64,000 nt of DNA from Actinoplanes couchii (GCF_016862075.1 NZ_BOMG01000064.1:124001-188000), one strand, 5' to 3'; shown: positions 51,037 through 60,770, numbered from the stretch's first letter. Program-made: numbers and translations. The notes: generated by a model not told the origin, from the sequence alone.

Positions 51037-51599
51037 CAGATCTTGCCGACCAGCTCGAGCGACGGGGTCAGGGTCTCGGCGCCCTCTTCCCACTTGGCCG
51101 GGCAGACCTCGCCCGGGTGGGCGGTGATGTACTGGGCGGCCTTGACCCGGCGCAGCAGCTCGGCGGCGCTGCGGCCGATGCCGGTGTCGTGCACCTCGAT
51201 GGTGCGGATCTTGCCTTCGGGGTCGATGACGAACGTGCCGCGCAGGGCCTGGCCGTCCTCCTCGATCAGCACTTCGAAGTTGCGGGAGAGCGTCAGGGTC
51301 GGGTCGGCGAGCAGCGGGTACTGGACCTTGCCGACGGCCTCGGAGGTCTCGTGCCACGCCTTGTGAGCGAAGTGACTGTCGGTAGAGGCTCCGTACACCT
51401 CGACGCCGATCGCCTGGAACTGCGGGTACAGGTCGGCGAGGTCGGCCAGCTCGGTCGGGCAGACGAAGGTGAAGTCACCGGGGTAGAACACGATGACACT
51501 CCACTTTCCCTTCAGATCGGCGTCACTGACCTGCAGGAACTTGCCCTGCTGGTAGGCGTGGACCGTGAAGGGCTTCACGACGGAGTTGATGAGAGACAC
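51036..51599 (-). CDS. ahpC: Peroxiredoxin AhpC
   Basis: The 187-residue 2-Cys peroxiredoxin has the normal length. The peroxidatic Cys is in DFTFVCPTEL and the resolving Cys in HPGEVCPAKWEEG. GTG 51599 (valine then SLINSVV) matches the family start; an earlier frame to 51761 adds unrelated sequence. It detoxifies peroxides in the cytosol with AhpF. Confidence 0.96.
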   Translation of the reverse strand: MSLINSVVKPFTVHAYQQGKFLQVSDADLKGKWSVIVFYPGDFTFVCPTELADLADLYPQFQAIGVEVYGASTDSHFAHKAWHETSEAVGKVQYPLLADPTLTLSRNFEVLIEEDGQALRGTFVIDPEGKIRTIEVHDTGIGRSAAELLRRVKAAQYITAHPGEVCPAKWEEGAETLTPSLELVGKI

Positions 51600-51697
51600 G
51601 GTGGAGCCTTTCCTGTGGACCTGACCACCTGTGCCGGCACGCACAGGTGGAGCAGCGGCGCGGATCGTCACGCTGAGTGCTGCGGCTCCGATCATAA

Positions 51698-51718
51698 GAT
51701 CAACTGCTTCTCTTGATC
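51698..51718. promoter_or_regulatory. Inverted repeat upstream of ahpC
   Basis: GATCAA (51698-51703) and TTGATC (51713-51718) are inverted around a 9-base spacer in a local A+T-rich stretch, about 100 bases before ahpC. A candidate site for a peroxide regulator. No oxyR gene is adjacent; the neighbouring regulator is of the AraC type. Confidence 0.4.
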
Positions 51719-51840
51719 CATTCCAATCTAGGGTCATCACGGAGATCCTCACCACGTTCAAACCCGCCCTTGTCGTACGCCCAGGTGTTCCTCCCTGGTG
51801 AACAGCATCCGGCAGGTCGGCCCGCTCGCGAATGTCGGCG

Positions 51841-52716
51841 TCAGCCCCGGCTCTGGCGGAACCGGCCCGGGGCCATGCCGAACTCGCGGCGGAACGCGCC
51901 CGAGAAGGCGAACTCGGTCGCGTACCCGACCCGGCTCGCGATGGTGGCCAGCGGGGCGTCGGTCTCGCGCAGCATCCGGGCGCCTCTGGTCAGGCGGCTG
52001 CTGATCACGTACGCCATCGGAGGTGTTCCGACCCGGGCGGTGAAACGCCTGGTGAACGCGGTCCGCGACAGTCCCGCCGTGCGGCTGAGGCGCTCGACCG
52101 TCCACGGGTCCTGCGGGCGCTCGTGGATCAGGTGCAGGGCGGCGGCGATGACCGGATCACCGAGGGCCTGCCACGGTTTCCCGCCCGTGGTGTCGTGCCA
52201 GATCCGCAGCACGTGGATGAGCGTCAGGTCGACCAGCGCCGGGCGGGTCACCTCGGCCCCGGGCCGGTGCTGGGTCATGTCGGCGGCGAGCACCTGGACC
52301 AGCGCGGACAGGACCGGGTCCGGCGTCACGGTGAGTACCGGGGGCAGCGATCGCAGGTAGGGGTGCAGGGTGCCGCCGGTGTCGAGCCGGTAGGCGCCGC
52401 AGATGAAGTCCAGGCCGTCCGGGCCGTCGGGCGGCGGGACCGGGCCCATGGCCATGATCGGCAGCGTGTGCAGCGCGTCCGGCGACGGCCAGAATCCGTG
52501 CGGGGCACCGTGCGGGGCGAGCACCACGTCACCTTTCCCGACCCGGACCGGCGGCTGGTCCTCGCTGATCAACCAGCCCTGGCCGCCGAGCACGACGTGG
52601 AATCCGACGCCCACGAACCCGGTGGACCGGCCGACCCGTCCGCCGGGCGCCTCGATCCGCCGGCCGTAGGCACGGCCGATCCGCAAGCCCTCGACCGCCT
52701 CGCTGATCACGTCCAC
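51841..52716 (-). CDS. AraC-family regulator
   Basis: The 291-residue protein has an N-terminal cupin domain (FVGVGFHVVLGGQGWLI, VGKGDVVLAPHGAPHGFWPS) and a C-terminal pair of helix-turn-helix motifs (WTVERLSRTAGLSRTAFTRRFTARVGTPPMAYVISSRLTRGARML, then PLATIASRVGYATEFAFSGAFRREFGMAPGRFR). This is the AraC/cupin_6 type, often found upstream of an oxidoreductase, as here with the acyl-CoA-dehydrogenase-like gene divergent from it. GTG 52716 start. Confidence 0.92.
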   Translation of the reverse strand: MDVISEAVEGLRIGRAYGRRIEAPGGRVGRSTGFVGVGFHVVLGGQGWLISEDQPPVRVGKGDVVLAPHGAPHGFWPSPDALHTLPIMAMGPVPPPDGPDGLDFICGAYRLDTGGTLHPYLRSLPPVLTVTPDPVLSALVQVLAADMTQHRPGAEVTRPALVDLTLIHVLRIWHDTTGGKPWQALGDPVIAAALHLIHERPQDPWTVERLSRTAGLSRTAFTRRFTARVGTPPMAYVISSRLTRGARMLRETDAPLATIASRVGYATEFAFSGAFRREFGMAPGRFRQSRG

Positions 52717-52804
52717 GGCGCGAATCTATCCGGCGCACAAACGCGCATGGACCGGGTACGACCGCGCATGGTGTCACCCACACCCGGCTGCTTGGCTGTT
52801 GATC

Positions 52805-53818
52805 ATGGTTTTTGACGAGAAGGACAGGTTGCCGGCGGAGACGTTCGCGGCGATGCGCGAGGCCGGCGACTTCGCGATGGCGGTTCCCCTGACGTACGGC
52901 GGAGCAGGGTCGAGCTCCGGGGCCGTCCTCGACCGGCTGATCGAACTCGGCCAGAAGGACGCTTCGGTGTCGTGGGTGGCCGGGGTGAGCGTGGTGTCGA
53001 AGGTGCTCGCCGCGCGGCTGGGCGACGACACCGTACTCAAGGAGATCTTCGCCGACCCGCGCTCGGTGAGCTGCGGGTCGGGCCGCCCGGAATGCGGCAC
53101 CGGCACCCGCGACGGCGACGACGTGCTCGTCACCGGGGCCTGGCCGAACGTCTCCGGCTGCGAGGACGCCGACTGGGCCGGGCTCGGGCTGATGCTCGAC
53201 GGGGCACCGCACGTCGCGTACATCCCGGCCGGTGACCTGCGGGTCGAGCACACCTGGCGGACGGTCGGCATGCGCGCGACCGGCAGCCACACCCTGACCG
53301 CCGGCGCGGTGCGGGTGCCGGCCGCGTTCGTGCTGCCGATGCGCCCGTTCCCGGTCGACGACGTGCTGCTGTTCGCGCTGACCGTTCTCGGTCCGGTGAT
53401 CGGCGCGGCCCGCGGTGCCCTGAACGCCACGACCGCGATGTTCGGCACCGGCCGCAAGCCGTTCATGACGGCGTACACGTCGATGGGCGAGTCCCCCGGC
53501 GCCCGGCACTGGCTGGCCGAGGCCACCCACCTGATCACCCGCGCCGAACAGACCGCCCACACCATCGCCGCCGCCGTGGACGCCGACGGCCCGATCCCGC
53601 CGGCGGATCTGCCGCGCTGGCAGATGGCCCAGTCCAGCGCGGCCCGCGACTGCCGGACGGCGGTGGACATGCTGCTCGACCTGCACGGCGGCGGCGGTTT
53701 CAGCATCGACAACCCGATCCAGCGGTTCTGGCGCGACGTGGCGGCCGACAGCCGTCACCCCCACCTGAACCCGTACCTGGCCACGGAGAACCTCGGCAAG
53801 GTGCTGACCGCCGGGTAG
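52805..53818 (+). CDS. Acyl-CoA dehydrogenase-like flavin monooxygenase (class D type)
   Basis: The 337-residue protein resembles the acyl-CoA dehydrogenase-fold hydroxylases (HsaA/HpaB-like): LPAETFAAMREAGDFAMAVPLTYGGAG, DASVSWVAGVSVVSKVLAARL, GTGTRDGDDVLVTGAWPNVSGCEDADW and LHGGGGFSIDNPIQRFWRDVAADSRHPHLN. These use reduced flavin from a partner reductase to hydroxylate a substrate; no reductase gene is adjacent. It is somewhat short at the N-terminus compared with about 380 residues. ATG 52805 start. Divergent from the AraC regulator. Confidence 0.8.
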   Translation: MVFDEKDRLPAETFAAMREAGDFAMAVPLTYGGAGSSSGAVLDRLIELGQKDASVSWVAGVSVVSKVLAARLGDDTVLKEIFADPRSVSCGSGRPECGTGTRDGDDVLVTGAWPNVSGCEDADWAGLGLMLDGAPHVAYIPAGDLRVEHTWRTVGMRATGSHTLTAGAVRVPAAFVLPMRPFPVDDVLLFALTVLGPVIGAARGALNATTAMFGTGRKPFMTAYTSMGESPGARHWLAEATHLITRAEQTAHTIAAAVDADGPIPPADLPRWQMAQSSAARDCRTAVDMLLDLHGGGGFSIDNPIQRFWRDVAADSRHPHLNPYLATENLGKVLTAG

Positions 53819-53948
53819 ACCTGACCGCGCTCGACGCGCTCCGGGCTCTGCGCAGGTCCCGCCCGGCCGTGCCGACGGCCCGGGTCGCCTTCGTCCCTGC
53901 GGGCGATCCCCGCTGAAGTGGTGGCCGACCGCGGATACATTGACGGTG

Positions 53949-56900
53949 ATGGACGTCTCGGAGCGCATCGACCTGTTCACCCGTACCGGCGATTCCTCGG
54001 TCGTCGACGGGCTGGACGCGCTGCGTGACGCCGCCGGGCTGCTGCGGGACTCGCCCGGGGAGACCGAAGCGGCCGGGCTGCTGTTCTGGCACCGGTTCAC
54101 CACCAGGCCCGGCACGCCGGCCGGGGACGCCGATCTGTCGACCATGTTCGCCCTGGTCGCGCGGCCCGGGACGGTGCCGCCGGACTGGTTCCGGACCGGG
54201 CTGACCCGGCACTGGGACGACTATCAGGCGTGGCTGCGGGCGAACACCGGCGGCCAGCAGGAAGCCCTCGACCAAGCGCTGGCCCTGCTGACCGGGGGTG
54301 TCGACGACGTCAGCACGGCCGACCTGACCGCCGCGACGGATCGTCTGCGGCACGCGGTGCGGTTCATCTCCTGGGCGCACCCGGCCACCGCGGAGACGCT
54401 GGCGCACCTGGGCAACCTGGTGCTGCACTGTTTCCTGCGCGAGGGGGATCCCGCGCTGCTCGACGAGGGCGAACGAATCCGCCGCGAGTCCCTCGCGCTC
54501 GCGTTCGGTGACGACACGGCGTGGGCGCTGTCCCAGCTGATCGACTGCCTGGCGGGCCGACCCGAGTATGACCGGGACACCGGCGCCCTGGCCGAATGCG
54601 CCGAGCTGGGGCGCCGGCTGGCCACCGCACCGGTCACCGATCCACAGGTGCGGCTCGCCCTCACCCGGCATTCCGGTCTGCGGCTGTTCACCCTGGCCCG
54701 CGACCACGACGATCCCGCCTCCGCGCAGGCGGCCGCCGAGTTGCTGCAGGTGGCCTGGGAGACCGACGCCGGCCGGGACGTGGACGTCGCCCGGGAGTGC
54801 GCCGAGGGCTTCCGGGAGGCGTTCCGGCTGATCCGGCACCCGAGCTGGATCCGCAACGCGGTGTACGTCGCCCGCGAGGCCCGCGCCGCGGAGCAGGTCG
54901 CGGGCCGGACCTCCGCGCAGTTGCTCGGCACCCTGTGCGCGGCCCTGGTCGACTACGCCCAGGCCGAACCGTACGGCACGAACCTGCAAGAAGCCGTCCA
55001 GGCGGGCGTCGACGCCTGCACCGCGACCCCGGAGGACGACCCGCTACGCGGACCGCTGCTGCACGAGCTGGCCCGCGCCTACTACGCGACCGCGGTCCAG
55101 GACGGCGGGGTGCCGTACGCCTCGGCCGCGATGCTCACCGCGGCGCAGGCGTTCAACACCCTGAAACCCGGGCATCACCGGCGTGGCCTGGCACTGCACC
55201 TGGCCGCCGCCGCGCAGCACGAACGGTGGCGCCGCACCGGCCGGATCGACGATCTGCGGGGCTCGATCGCCCTGACCCGCGAGTCGGTGCAGATGGACCT
55301 GCCCGCGACGACTGCAGCGGACCAGCTCGGCAGCCTCGCCTCGGCACTGTGCGATCTGGCCGCGATCGAGGACGACGTCGCTCTGGTACGCGAGGCCCAC
55401 ACCGTCGCGGAGCAGGCCGTCGACCGCGATCCGGCATCCGGGGCCGCCCACCTCGCCCTCGGCCGGGCACTGCAGGCGCTGCATGTGTTCGGCGCCGCCT
55501 CGGCGGACGACGCGCGCGGCCCGTTCCTCCGCGCGTGCCTCGACGACTCCCTGCCCGTCTCGGTGCGCATCACCGCCGATCGTGGTCTCGCCTGGACCTA
55601 CCTGCAGGCCGGAACCCCGATGCAGGCCCTACCGCCGCTGATGGACGCGATCACGCTGCTGTCCGAACTGTCCTCGATGGTGATGTGGCGCGGGGACCGG
55701 CAGCGCGCTCTGGCCGGAGTCTCCGGACTGGCCGGTGAGGCGGCGTCCGCCGCGATCGCCGCCGGTGAGCCCGCTCTCGCCGTCGAACTGCTGGAACGCG
55801 CCCGGGGCACGCTGCTCACCGAGACCATGGACCGGCGCGGACTCGGCGCGCGGATCACCGCGGCCGATCCGGAACTCGGCGCGGAGTACGCCCGGTTCCT
55901 CGAGATCCTGGAACTTCTCGACAACGACCCCGAGGACCTGGTGGTCATCGAGATGGACCTCAGCGAACTCAGCGACACCGACCGGCAGTACGTCCAGCAG
56001 ATGCAGGGACCGTCCGCCGGTGGCCGCGCCGCGGGTTTCTCCTACCCCGGCATGTACGCGGACCTGCAACGCGAACGACGGCAGGCCGAGACCGAACTCG
56101 GCGAACTGCTCGACCGGGCCCGCTCCCGCCCCGGGCTGTCCGGGCTGCTGGAACCGCCGGACGAGGACGAACTGATCCGGCAGGCGGCGGCCGGGCCGAT
56201 CGTCCTGATCACCACGAGCCGCTACGGCGGCGACGCGCTGCTGTGCACCACCGACGGCATCCGCTCCCTGCCGCTGCCCGGCGCCGACCGGAGGGCGGTG
56301 GAGGAACAGGCCCACCTGCTCGCCGTAGCGGTCGACCTCGACGAACGCCGCGCCGGCCAGCAGACGATCACCGAGGTGCTGGGCTGGATCTGGGACCGGA
56401 TCACCGAACCGGTCCTGACCGCTCTCGGTCACACCGGCCCACCGGCTGACGGCAGCGAGTGGCCCCGGATCTGGTGGTGCCCCACCGGCGCCGCGACCCC
56501 GCTGCCACTACACGCCGCCGGGCACCACACCGACGGCAGCGGCCGCACCGTCCTGGACCGGGTGATCTCCGCGTACACGCCGACGATCGGCGCGCTGCGG
56601 CACGCACGGTCGGTGCCGGTGACCGGGGAGCCACCGGACCGGCTGCTCGTCGTCGCGGCGCCGGGAACCGCCGTCCCGCTGCCCCGGGTACGGACCGAGA
56701 CCGCAGCCGTCCAGCGACTCGTCCCCGAATCCGTACTGGTCGAGGACGGTGACGTGGAGCAGGTGGCCGCCATGCTGCCCGACGTCGCGCTGGTCCACTT
56801 CGCCTGCCACTACCGGGTGGACCCCACCGATCCGGACGCCGGTGGCCTGGTGCTGGCCGACGGTGACGGCGGCACGCTGACCGTGGGCCGGGTCGCGAAG

Positions 56901-57230
56901 GAGCACCGGCCGGGCGCGGCCCTGGCGTTCCTTGCCGCCTGCGAGACGGTCCGCGGGGCCGAAGGGCTGTCCGACGAGCCGATCCACGCCGTCAGCGCGT
57001 TCCAGCTCGCCGGGTTCCGGCACGTGATCGGCACTCTGTGGCCGGTCCACGACTCCGCCGCCGCACAGATCACCGAGGCCTTCTACACCCGGCTCACCCG
57101 CGGCGGCACCGTCCGGCCCGACCCGGAATCCGCCGCCGAGGCCCTGCACCACGCGGTACGCGGCCAGCGTGCCCGCCACGCCGGCCGCAACCCGTCGATG
57201 TGGGCCGCCCACGTGCACTCCGGCGGCTGA
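53949..57230 (+). CDS. CHAT-protease protein with long TPR-like helical region
   Basis: A protein of about 1093 residues. About 750 N-terminal residues are TPR-like alpha-helices (for example ALAECAELGRRLATAPV, LHELARAYYATAVQDG, HLALGRALQALHVFG, ALAVELLERARGTLLTETM). The C-terminal CHAT (caspase-HetF) domain has the catalytic His in VHFACHYRVDP (about 950) and the Cys in AFLAACETVRGAEGLSDEP (about 997); the usual HFACHG is here HFACHY. CHAT proteins are caspase-like proteases, some in phage-defence or programmed-death systems. ATG 53949 or GTG 53946 is the start. It is convergent with the DUF4132 gene, with 4 bases between stops. Confidence 0.88.
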   Translation: MDVSERIDLFTRTGDSSVVDGLDALRDAAGLLRDSPGETEAAGLLFWHRFTTRPGTPAGDADLSTMFALVARPGTVPPDWFRTGLTRHWDDYQAWLRANTGGQQEALDQALALLTGGVDDVSTADLTAATDRLRHAVRFISWAHPATAETLAHLGNLVLHCFLREGDPALLDEGERIRRESLALAFGDDTAWALSQLIDCLAGRPEYDRDTGALAECAELGRRLATAPVTDPQVRLALTRHSGLRLFTLARDHDDPASAQAAAELLQVAWETDAGRDVDVARECAEGFREAFRLIRHPSWIRNAVYVAREARAAEQVAGRTSAQLLGTLCAALVDYAQAEPYGTNLQEAVQAGVDACTATPEDDPLRGPLLHELARAYYATAVQDGGVPYASAAMLTAAQAFNTLKPGHHRRGLALHLAAAAQHERWRRTGRIDDLRGSIALTRESVQMDLPATTAADQLGSLASALCDLAAIEDDVALVREAHTVAEQAVDRDPASGAAHLALGRALQALHVFGAASADDARGPFLRACLDDSLPVSVRITADRGLAWTYLQAGTPMQALPPLMDAITLLSELSSMVMWRGDRQRALAGVSGLAGEAASAAIAAGEPALAVELLERARGTLLTETMDRRGLGARITAADPELGAEYARFLEILELLDNDPEDLVVIEMDLSELSDTDRQYVQQMQGPSAGGRAAGFSYPGMYADLQRERRQAETELGELLDRARSRPGLSGLLEPPDEDELIRQAAAGPIVLITTSRYGGDALLCTTDGIRSLPLPGADRRAVEEQAHLLAVAVDLDERRAGQQTITEVLGWIWDRITEPVLTALGHTGPPADGSEWPRIWWCPTGAATPLPLHAAGHHTDGSGRTVLDRVISAYTPTIGALRHARSVPVTGEPPDRLLVVAAPGTAVPLPRVRTETAAVQRLVPESVLVEDGDVEQVAAMLPDVALVHFACHYRVDPTDPDAGGLVLADGDGGTLTVGRVAKEHRPGAALAFLAACETVRGAEGLSDEPIHAVSAFQLAGFRHVIGTLWPVHDSAAAQITEAFYTRLTRGGTVRPDPESAAEALHHAVRGQRARHAGRNPSMWAAHVHSGG

Positions 57231-57234
57231 CAAC

Positions 57235-59526
57235 TCACCGCCGGTGCGGGATCACCGGGTCCTCGATCTTCGGGTCGCTGCCGACACCGGCGGCGGCCAC
57301 GAACAGGTCGATGTCGCGCATCACCTCGCTGAGCACCACCGGCGGCACCGTCTCCAGCGGCACCGGCTGGTCGTCGGGGCCGAGGAACCGCAGCCCGTCG
57401 GTGGCCATCGTGTCGAAGACCGTCATGTCGTCGTCGCGATCGTCGATGCCGGTGATGCTCAGCTCGGCGCGCAGGTTCCAGTCCGGCAGGGCCAGCCGCG
57501 GCGGCTCCCGCCAGTACGGGTCGTTGCGGTACTGGGCGTACGACCAGCCGCGCCGGGCCAGCAGGGCGGTGAGCCGGTGCTGGTGGACCACGTGCGCGGC
57601 GAACCGGTTCGAGTACGTGCCGGTGGCCCGCTCGGCGTCGGTCAACACATACCGCTCGCGGTGTGCCTGCTGGAACGGCTGGGTGATCCCGTGCCGGATC
57701 AGGAACTCGCGCCACCCCGCGGACGGCGACACGGCCGGATGCCACAGTCGCACCACCGCGTCGTCCGCGGGCTCGACCACCGTGTCGTCCACGGCACGCA
57801 GGGCGTCGCCGGCCCAGCAGACGGCCACGTCGCCGACGGTCCAGATCAACCGCCTGGCGATCGTACGAGCAAGGGGGTGGTCGTGGAATCTCTCCCGCCA
57901 CTGGTCGACCGTCCACTGCCGGTCCCGCCGCAGCAGGCCGTCGAGGCGGTCACGGAGCGCGAGCAACGTACCGGAAATGTCCTTGATCGTGGTGGTGAGC
58001 TCGTGAAGGTCCTCGCGGTGATCGGCACGGACCTCGGCCGGAGCGGCCTGGACCGGCTTGCCCGCCGCGCCGGTCCACCGGACGACCGCGTCGACGCCCC
58101 GGATCTCCACCTCGTACGCGCAGTCTCCGAACTTGCCGGCCAGTGGCAGCCCGAACCCGGGCAGGGCCATCTCCTCGACGTCCTCCCGGGCGATGCCGAG
58201 CGCGGTCGCCCGGACGTCGAGGCCCTTCCCCACCAGCGTGAGCGTGCTCTTGTAGGTCAGCCGGGACGCCAGCCGGGCCAGCTGCGCGACGGCGGCCGGG
58301 TGATCCATCGCGGTCATCGCCGTGACCGCCGCGTTCGCCAGTTTCGGGCTGACCGGCCCGTGCCCGGGGAGCTTGCGGGTGGCCCGCTCGGCGATCCGGC
58401 CGAGACTCCGGATCGCGCCCTCGGCCGGTGGGCACAGCACCCGCGCCCAGAGCAGCCCGGACAGCAGGCCGATGTTGTACCGGTCCGGCGTGTGCGGCGA
58501 GCCTTCGCCGACGGTGACCGGAAAGTAATCGGTGACCACCCGCCCAGGCACGCTGCGGGGTGCGCCGACCAGCGCGAGCCAGCCGTCGAGGTGGGTGGCG
58601 AACACGTCCGCGCCGACCGCGGCGAGCAGCGGCCCGGCCTTCCGGCGCCAGGTGGCTGTCGGTTTCGCCTGATCCTTCTCGTTCACGCAGTGGGCGAGCA
58701 GCGCGTGCCAGGCGGCGCGGTCCGGCGCGGGCATCGCCTCGATCTCGGCGATGGCGCGATCGGTCCACGGCTCGCCCGGGTCGGGCACCGGCCACAGTGA
58801 CGGGCTGTCGACCGGCTCGTGCCGCCCGATCCGGGTGCGGCGCCAGGTGGCGAGCGCCCACGGGTGGGGACGGCCGGCCTCGTGCTCGGCCCGGATGATC
58901 GGCTCGGTCCAGTCGCCGGGGTACATCATGAAGAAGGCCCCGAACCGGTCCAGCCAGCCCCGGCCGTCGACGCCGCCGGCCGTCAGCAGGCTGCTCGTCA
59001 GCCGGCCGAAGGGCTCGCGGCCGGGACAGGCGCTGCCCTCGATGACCGTCCACGTGTCGAACAGTGTCTGCCGGACCTCCACCGGCTGACCGCTGAGCAC
59101 CTCGCGGGCCCGCTCGACCATGCCCTCGGTGGCCTCCCACCACAGGTCGTCGGCCGGGTGGTAGGCGCTGCCGACGACACCGGCATGCAGGAAACCGGTC
59201 GCCGTCGTCGCCGCGGCCACCCGCTGGTCGTGGCCGGCGTCGGCGCTCTCCAGCGTCCGCACCGCGCCGAGCAGCCGCTCCGCCTGCTCCACAGCCGACG
59301 GCATCACCTCCCGTTGGACGCCGACCAGCGGGAACTCGCCGAGTGAGGCGAGCAGAGCCGCCCCGGTGCCGGACGGCGCCCAGCCGCACACCATCGCCAC
59401 GTGCTCGGCGAACTGCTCCAGCTCGCTGTCGTCGGCCCGGTAGGTGTGGTCGCGGTTCTGCTTCTGCATCCGGCCGATGCTGTCGGCCACCAGGCGCAAC
59501 GTGGCCTCGGCATCGAACGTCGCCAT
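57235..59526 (-). CDS. DUF4132-domain protein
   Basis: The 763-residue soluble protein is helical. The C-terminal half carries the DUF4132 (MolR-like) signature: GLPLAGKFGDCAYEVEIRG, TIKDISGTLLALRDRLDGLL, RRLIWTVGDVAVCW, FLIRHGITQPFQQAHRERYVLT and LPDWNLRAELSITGI. It has no membrane segment. Function is unknown; DUF4132 proteins have been tied loosely to molybdate and MoxR-type clusters. Its start codon overlaps a 30-codon frame (see 59526-59618), and it is convergent with the CHAT protein, whose stop is 4 bases away. Confidence 0.8.
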   Translation of the reverse strand: MATFDAEATLRLVADSIGRMQKQNRDHTYRADDSELEQFAEHVAMVCGWAPSGTGAALLASLGEFPLVGVQREVMPSAVEQAERLLGAVRTLESADAGHDQRVAAATTATGFLHAGVVGSAYHPADDLWWEATEGMVERAREVLSGQPVEVRQTLFDTWTVIEGSACPGREPFGRLTSSLLTAGGVDGRGWLDRFGAFFMMYPGDWTEPIIRAEHEAGRPHPWALATWRRTRIGRHEPVDSPSLWPVPDPGEPWTDRAIAEIEAMPAPDRAAWHALLAHCVNEKDQAKPTATWRRKAGPLLAAVGADVFATHLDGWLALVGAPRSVPGRVVTDYFPVTVGEGSPHTPDRYNIGLLSGLLWARVLCPPAEGAIRSLGRIAERATRKLPGHGPVSPKLANAAVTAMTAMDHPAAVAQLARLASRLTYKSTLTLVGKGLDVRATALGIAREDVEEMALPGFGLPLAGKFGDCAYEVEIRGVDAVVRWTGAAGKPVQAAPAEVRADHREDLHELTTTIKDISGTLLALRDRLDGLLRRDRQWTVDQWRERFHDHPLARTIARRLIWTVGDVAVCWAGDALRAVDDTVVEPADDAVVRLWHPAVSPSAGWREFLIRHGITQPFQQAHRERYVLTDAERATGTYSNRFAAHVVHQHRLTALLARRGWSYAQYRNDPYWREPPRLALPDWNLRAELSITGIDDRDDDMTVFDTMATDGLRFLGPDDQPVPLETVPPVVLSEVMRDIDLFVAAAGVGSDPKIEDPVIPHRR

Positions 59527-59618
59527 CAGCCACCCAACGACGGCACGAGCGTGCGGAAGGTGACCCGCGCCCCGGCACGCAGGTCCACGGTCGCGTCCGT
59601 GATCATGATGATCGACAT
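59526..59618 (-). CDS. Possible 30-residue leader peptide coupled to the DUF4132 gene
   Basis: ATG 59618 opens MSIIMITDATVDLRAGARVT and runs to a TGA at 59528-59526 that overlaps the ATG of the DUF4132 gene (TGATG). Such overlap is typical of coupled genes. There is no strong ribosome site, and no similarity is visible, so the evidence is only the overlap and the open frame. Confidence 0.35.
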   Translation of the reverse strand: MSIIMITDATVDLRAGARVTFRTLVPSLGG

Positions 59619-59682
59619 CGCTGGAAGGTACCAGCGACCTACGACAGTCCCGGATCCGCCGCCGCCTGCCGTGATCAGCCGA

Positions 59683-60669
59683 TCAGTTGCCGACCGCGAG
59701 GTCGGCCATCATCACCGACGGGTAGCGGTCGCCGCGGGCCGCACCCCTCGGCACCGCCTTCTCGATCTCGGCCAGGTCGTCCGCGGTCAGCTCCAGATCG
59801 AGCGCCGGCAGGGCCTCGTCCAGGCGCTTGCGGGTGCGGGCGCCGATCACCGGCACGATGTCGTCCCCGCGCGACGCCACCCAGGCGATGGCCAGCTGGG
59901 CGACCGTGCAGCCCTTCGTCTCGGCGACCCGCCGCAGCGCCTCGACCAGGGTCAGGTTGTGCTCCACGTTCCCCGCCGCGAAGCGTGGGGTGTGCCCGCG
60001 GTGGTCACCCGGACCGGCAGCCGTCCAGTGACCGGAGATCAAACCCCTCGACAACACGCCGTACGCGGTGACGCCGATGCCCAGCTCGCGCAGCGTCGGC
60101 AGCACCTCGTCCTCGACCGCCCGGGAGATCAGCGAATACTCGATCTGCAGGTCGGTGATCGGGTGCACGGCGTGCGCACGGCGGATGGTGTCGGCGCCGA
60201 CCTCGGACAGGCCCACGTGCCGGACGAAACCCGCCTCGATCATCTCCCCGATCGCGCCGACCGTGTCCTCGATCGGCACCTCCGGGTCGAGCCGGGCCGG
60301 GCGGTAGATGTCGATGTGGTCGGTGCCGAGCCGGTTCAGCGAATAGTTCAAGAAGTTCTTCACCGACGACGGCCGGTTGTCGGTGCCGAGGAACGACCCG
60401 TCCGGGCCCCGCAGCGCACCGAACTTGACGCTCAGCAGGTAGCTGTCCCGTGGACGGCCGCGCAGCGCCTCGGCCAGCAGCAGCTCGTTGTGCCCGTTGG
60501 CATAGAAGTCGCCGGTGTCGATCAGGGTCACGCCCGCGTCGAGCGCCGCGTGCACCGTGGCGATGCTCTCCGCCCGGTCGGTCGGCCCGTAGGCATCCGA
60601 CATGCCCATGCCGCCCAGCCCGATCGCGGAGACGGACGGCCCGTTGTTTCCCAAGGTTCGCTTCTGCAT
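59683..60669 (-). CDS. Aldo/keto reductase
   Basis: The 328-residue (alpha/beta)8 oxidoreductase has the catalytic Asp and Tyr in LIDTGDFYANGHNE (about 50-62), the Lys in LLSVKFG, and a C-terminal NADPH-binding region (VPVIGARTRKRLDEAL). The usual catalytic His is replaced: IDIYRPARLDP in place of the common IDLYQLHxxD, a variant I recall in a subfamily of actinobacterial reductases. It is divergent from an XRE regulator of the type that commonly controls such reductases. Confidence 0.9.
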   Translation of the reverse strand: MQKRTLGNNGPSVSAIGLGGMGMSDAYGPTDRAESIATVHAALDAGVTLIDTGDFYANGHNELLLAEALRGRPRDSYLLSVKFGALRGPDGSFLGTDNRPSSVKNFLNYSLNRLGTDHIDIYRPARLDPEVPIEDTVGAIGEMIEAGFVRHVGLSEVGADTIRRAHAVHPITDLQIEYSLISRAVEDEVLPTLRELGIGVTAYGVLSRGLISGHWTAAGPGDHRGHTPRFAAGNVEHNLTLVEALRRVAETKGCTVAQLAIAWVASRGDDIVPVIGARTRKRLDEALPALDLELTADDLAEIEKAVPRGAARGDRYPSVMMADLAVGN

Positions 60670-60770
60670 GACCCCAGGCTGCCCGCGTTTCCCCGGGTCC
60701 GGGAGAGGACCGCTTATCGTAGGAGCGCCAGTCCCTGGATGGGCCCGCCCCGGCGGAGGACCATGGGCTG

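Noticed and set aside
53819..53948. A short open frame after the acyl-CoA-dehydrogenase-like gene (TALDALRALRRSRP)
   Set aside because: No start with a ribosome site and no similarity; treated as intergenic.
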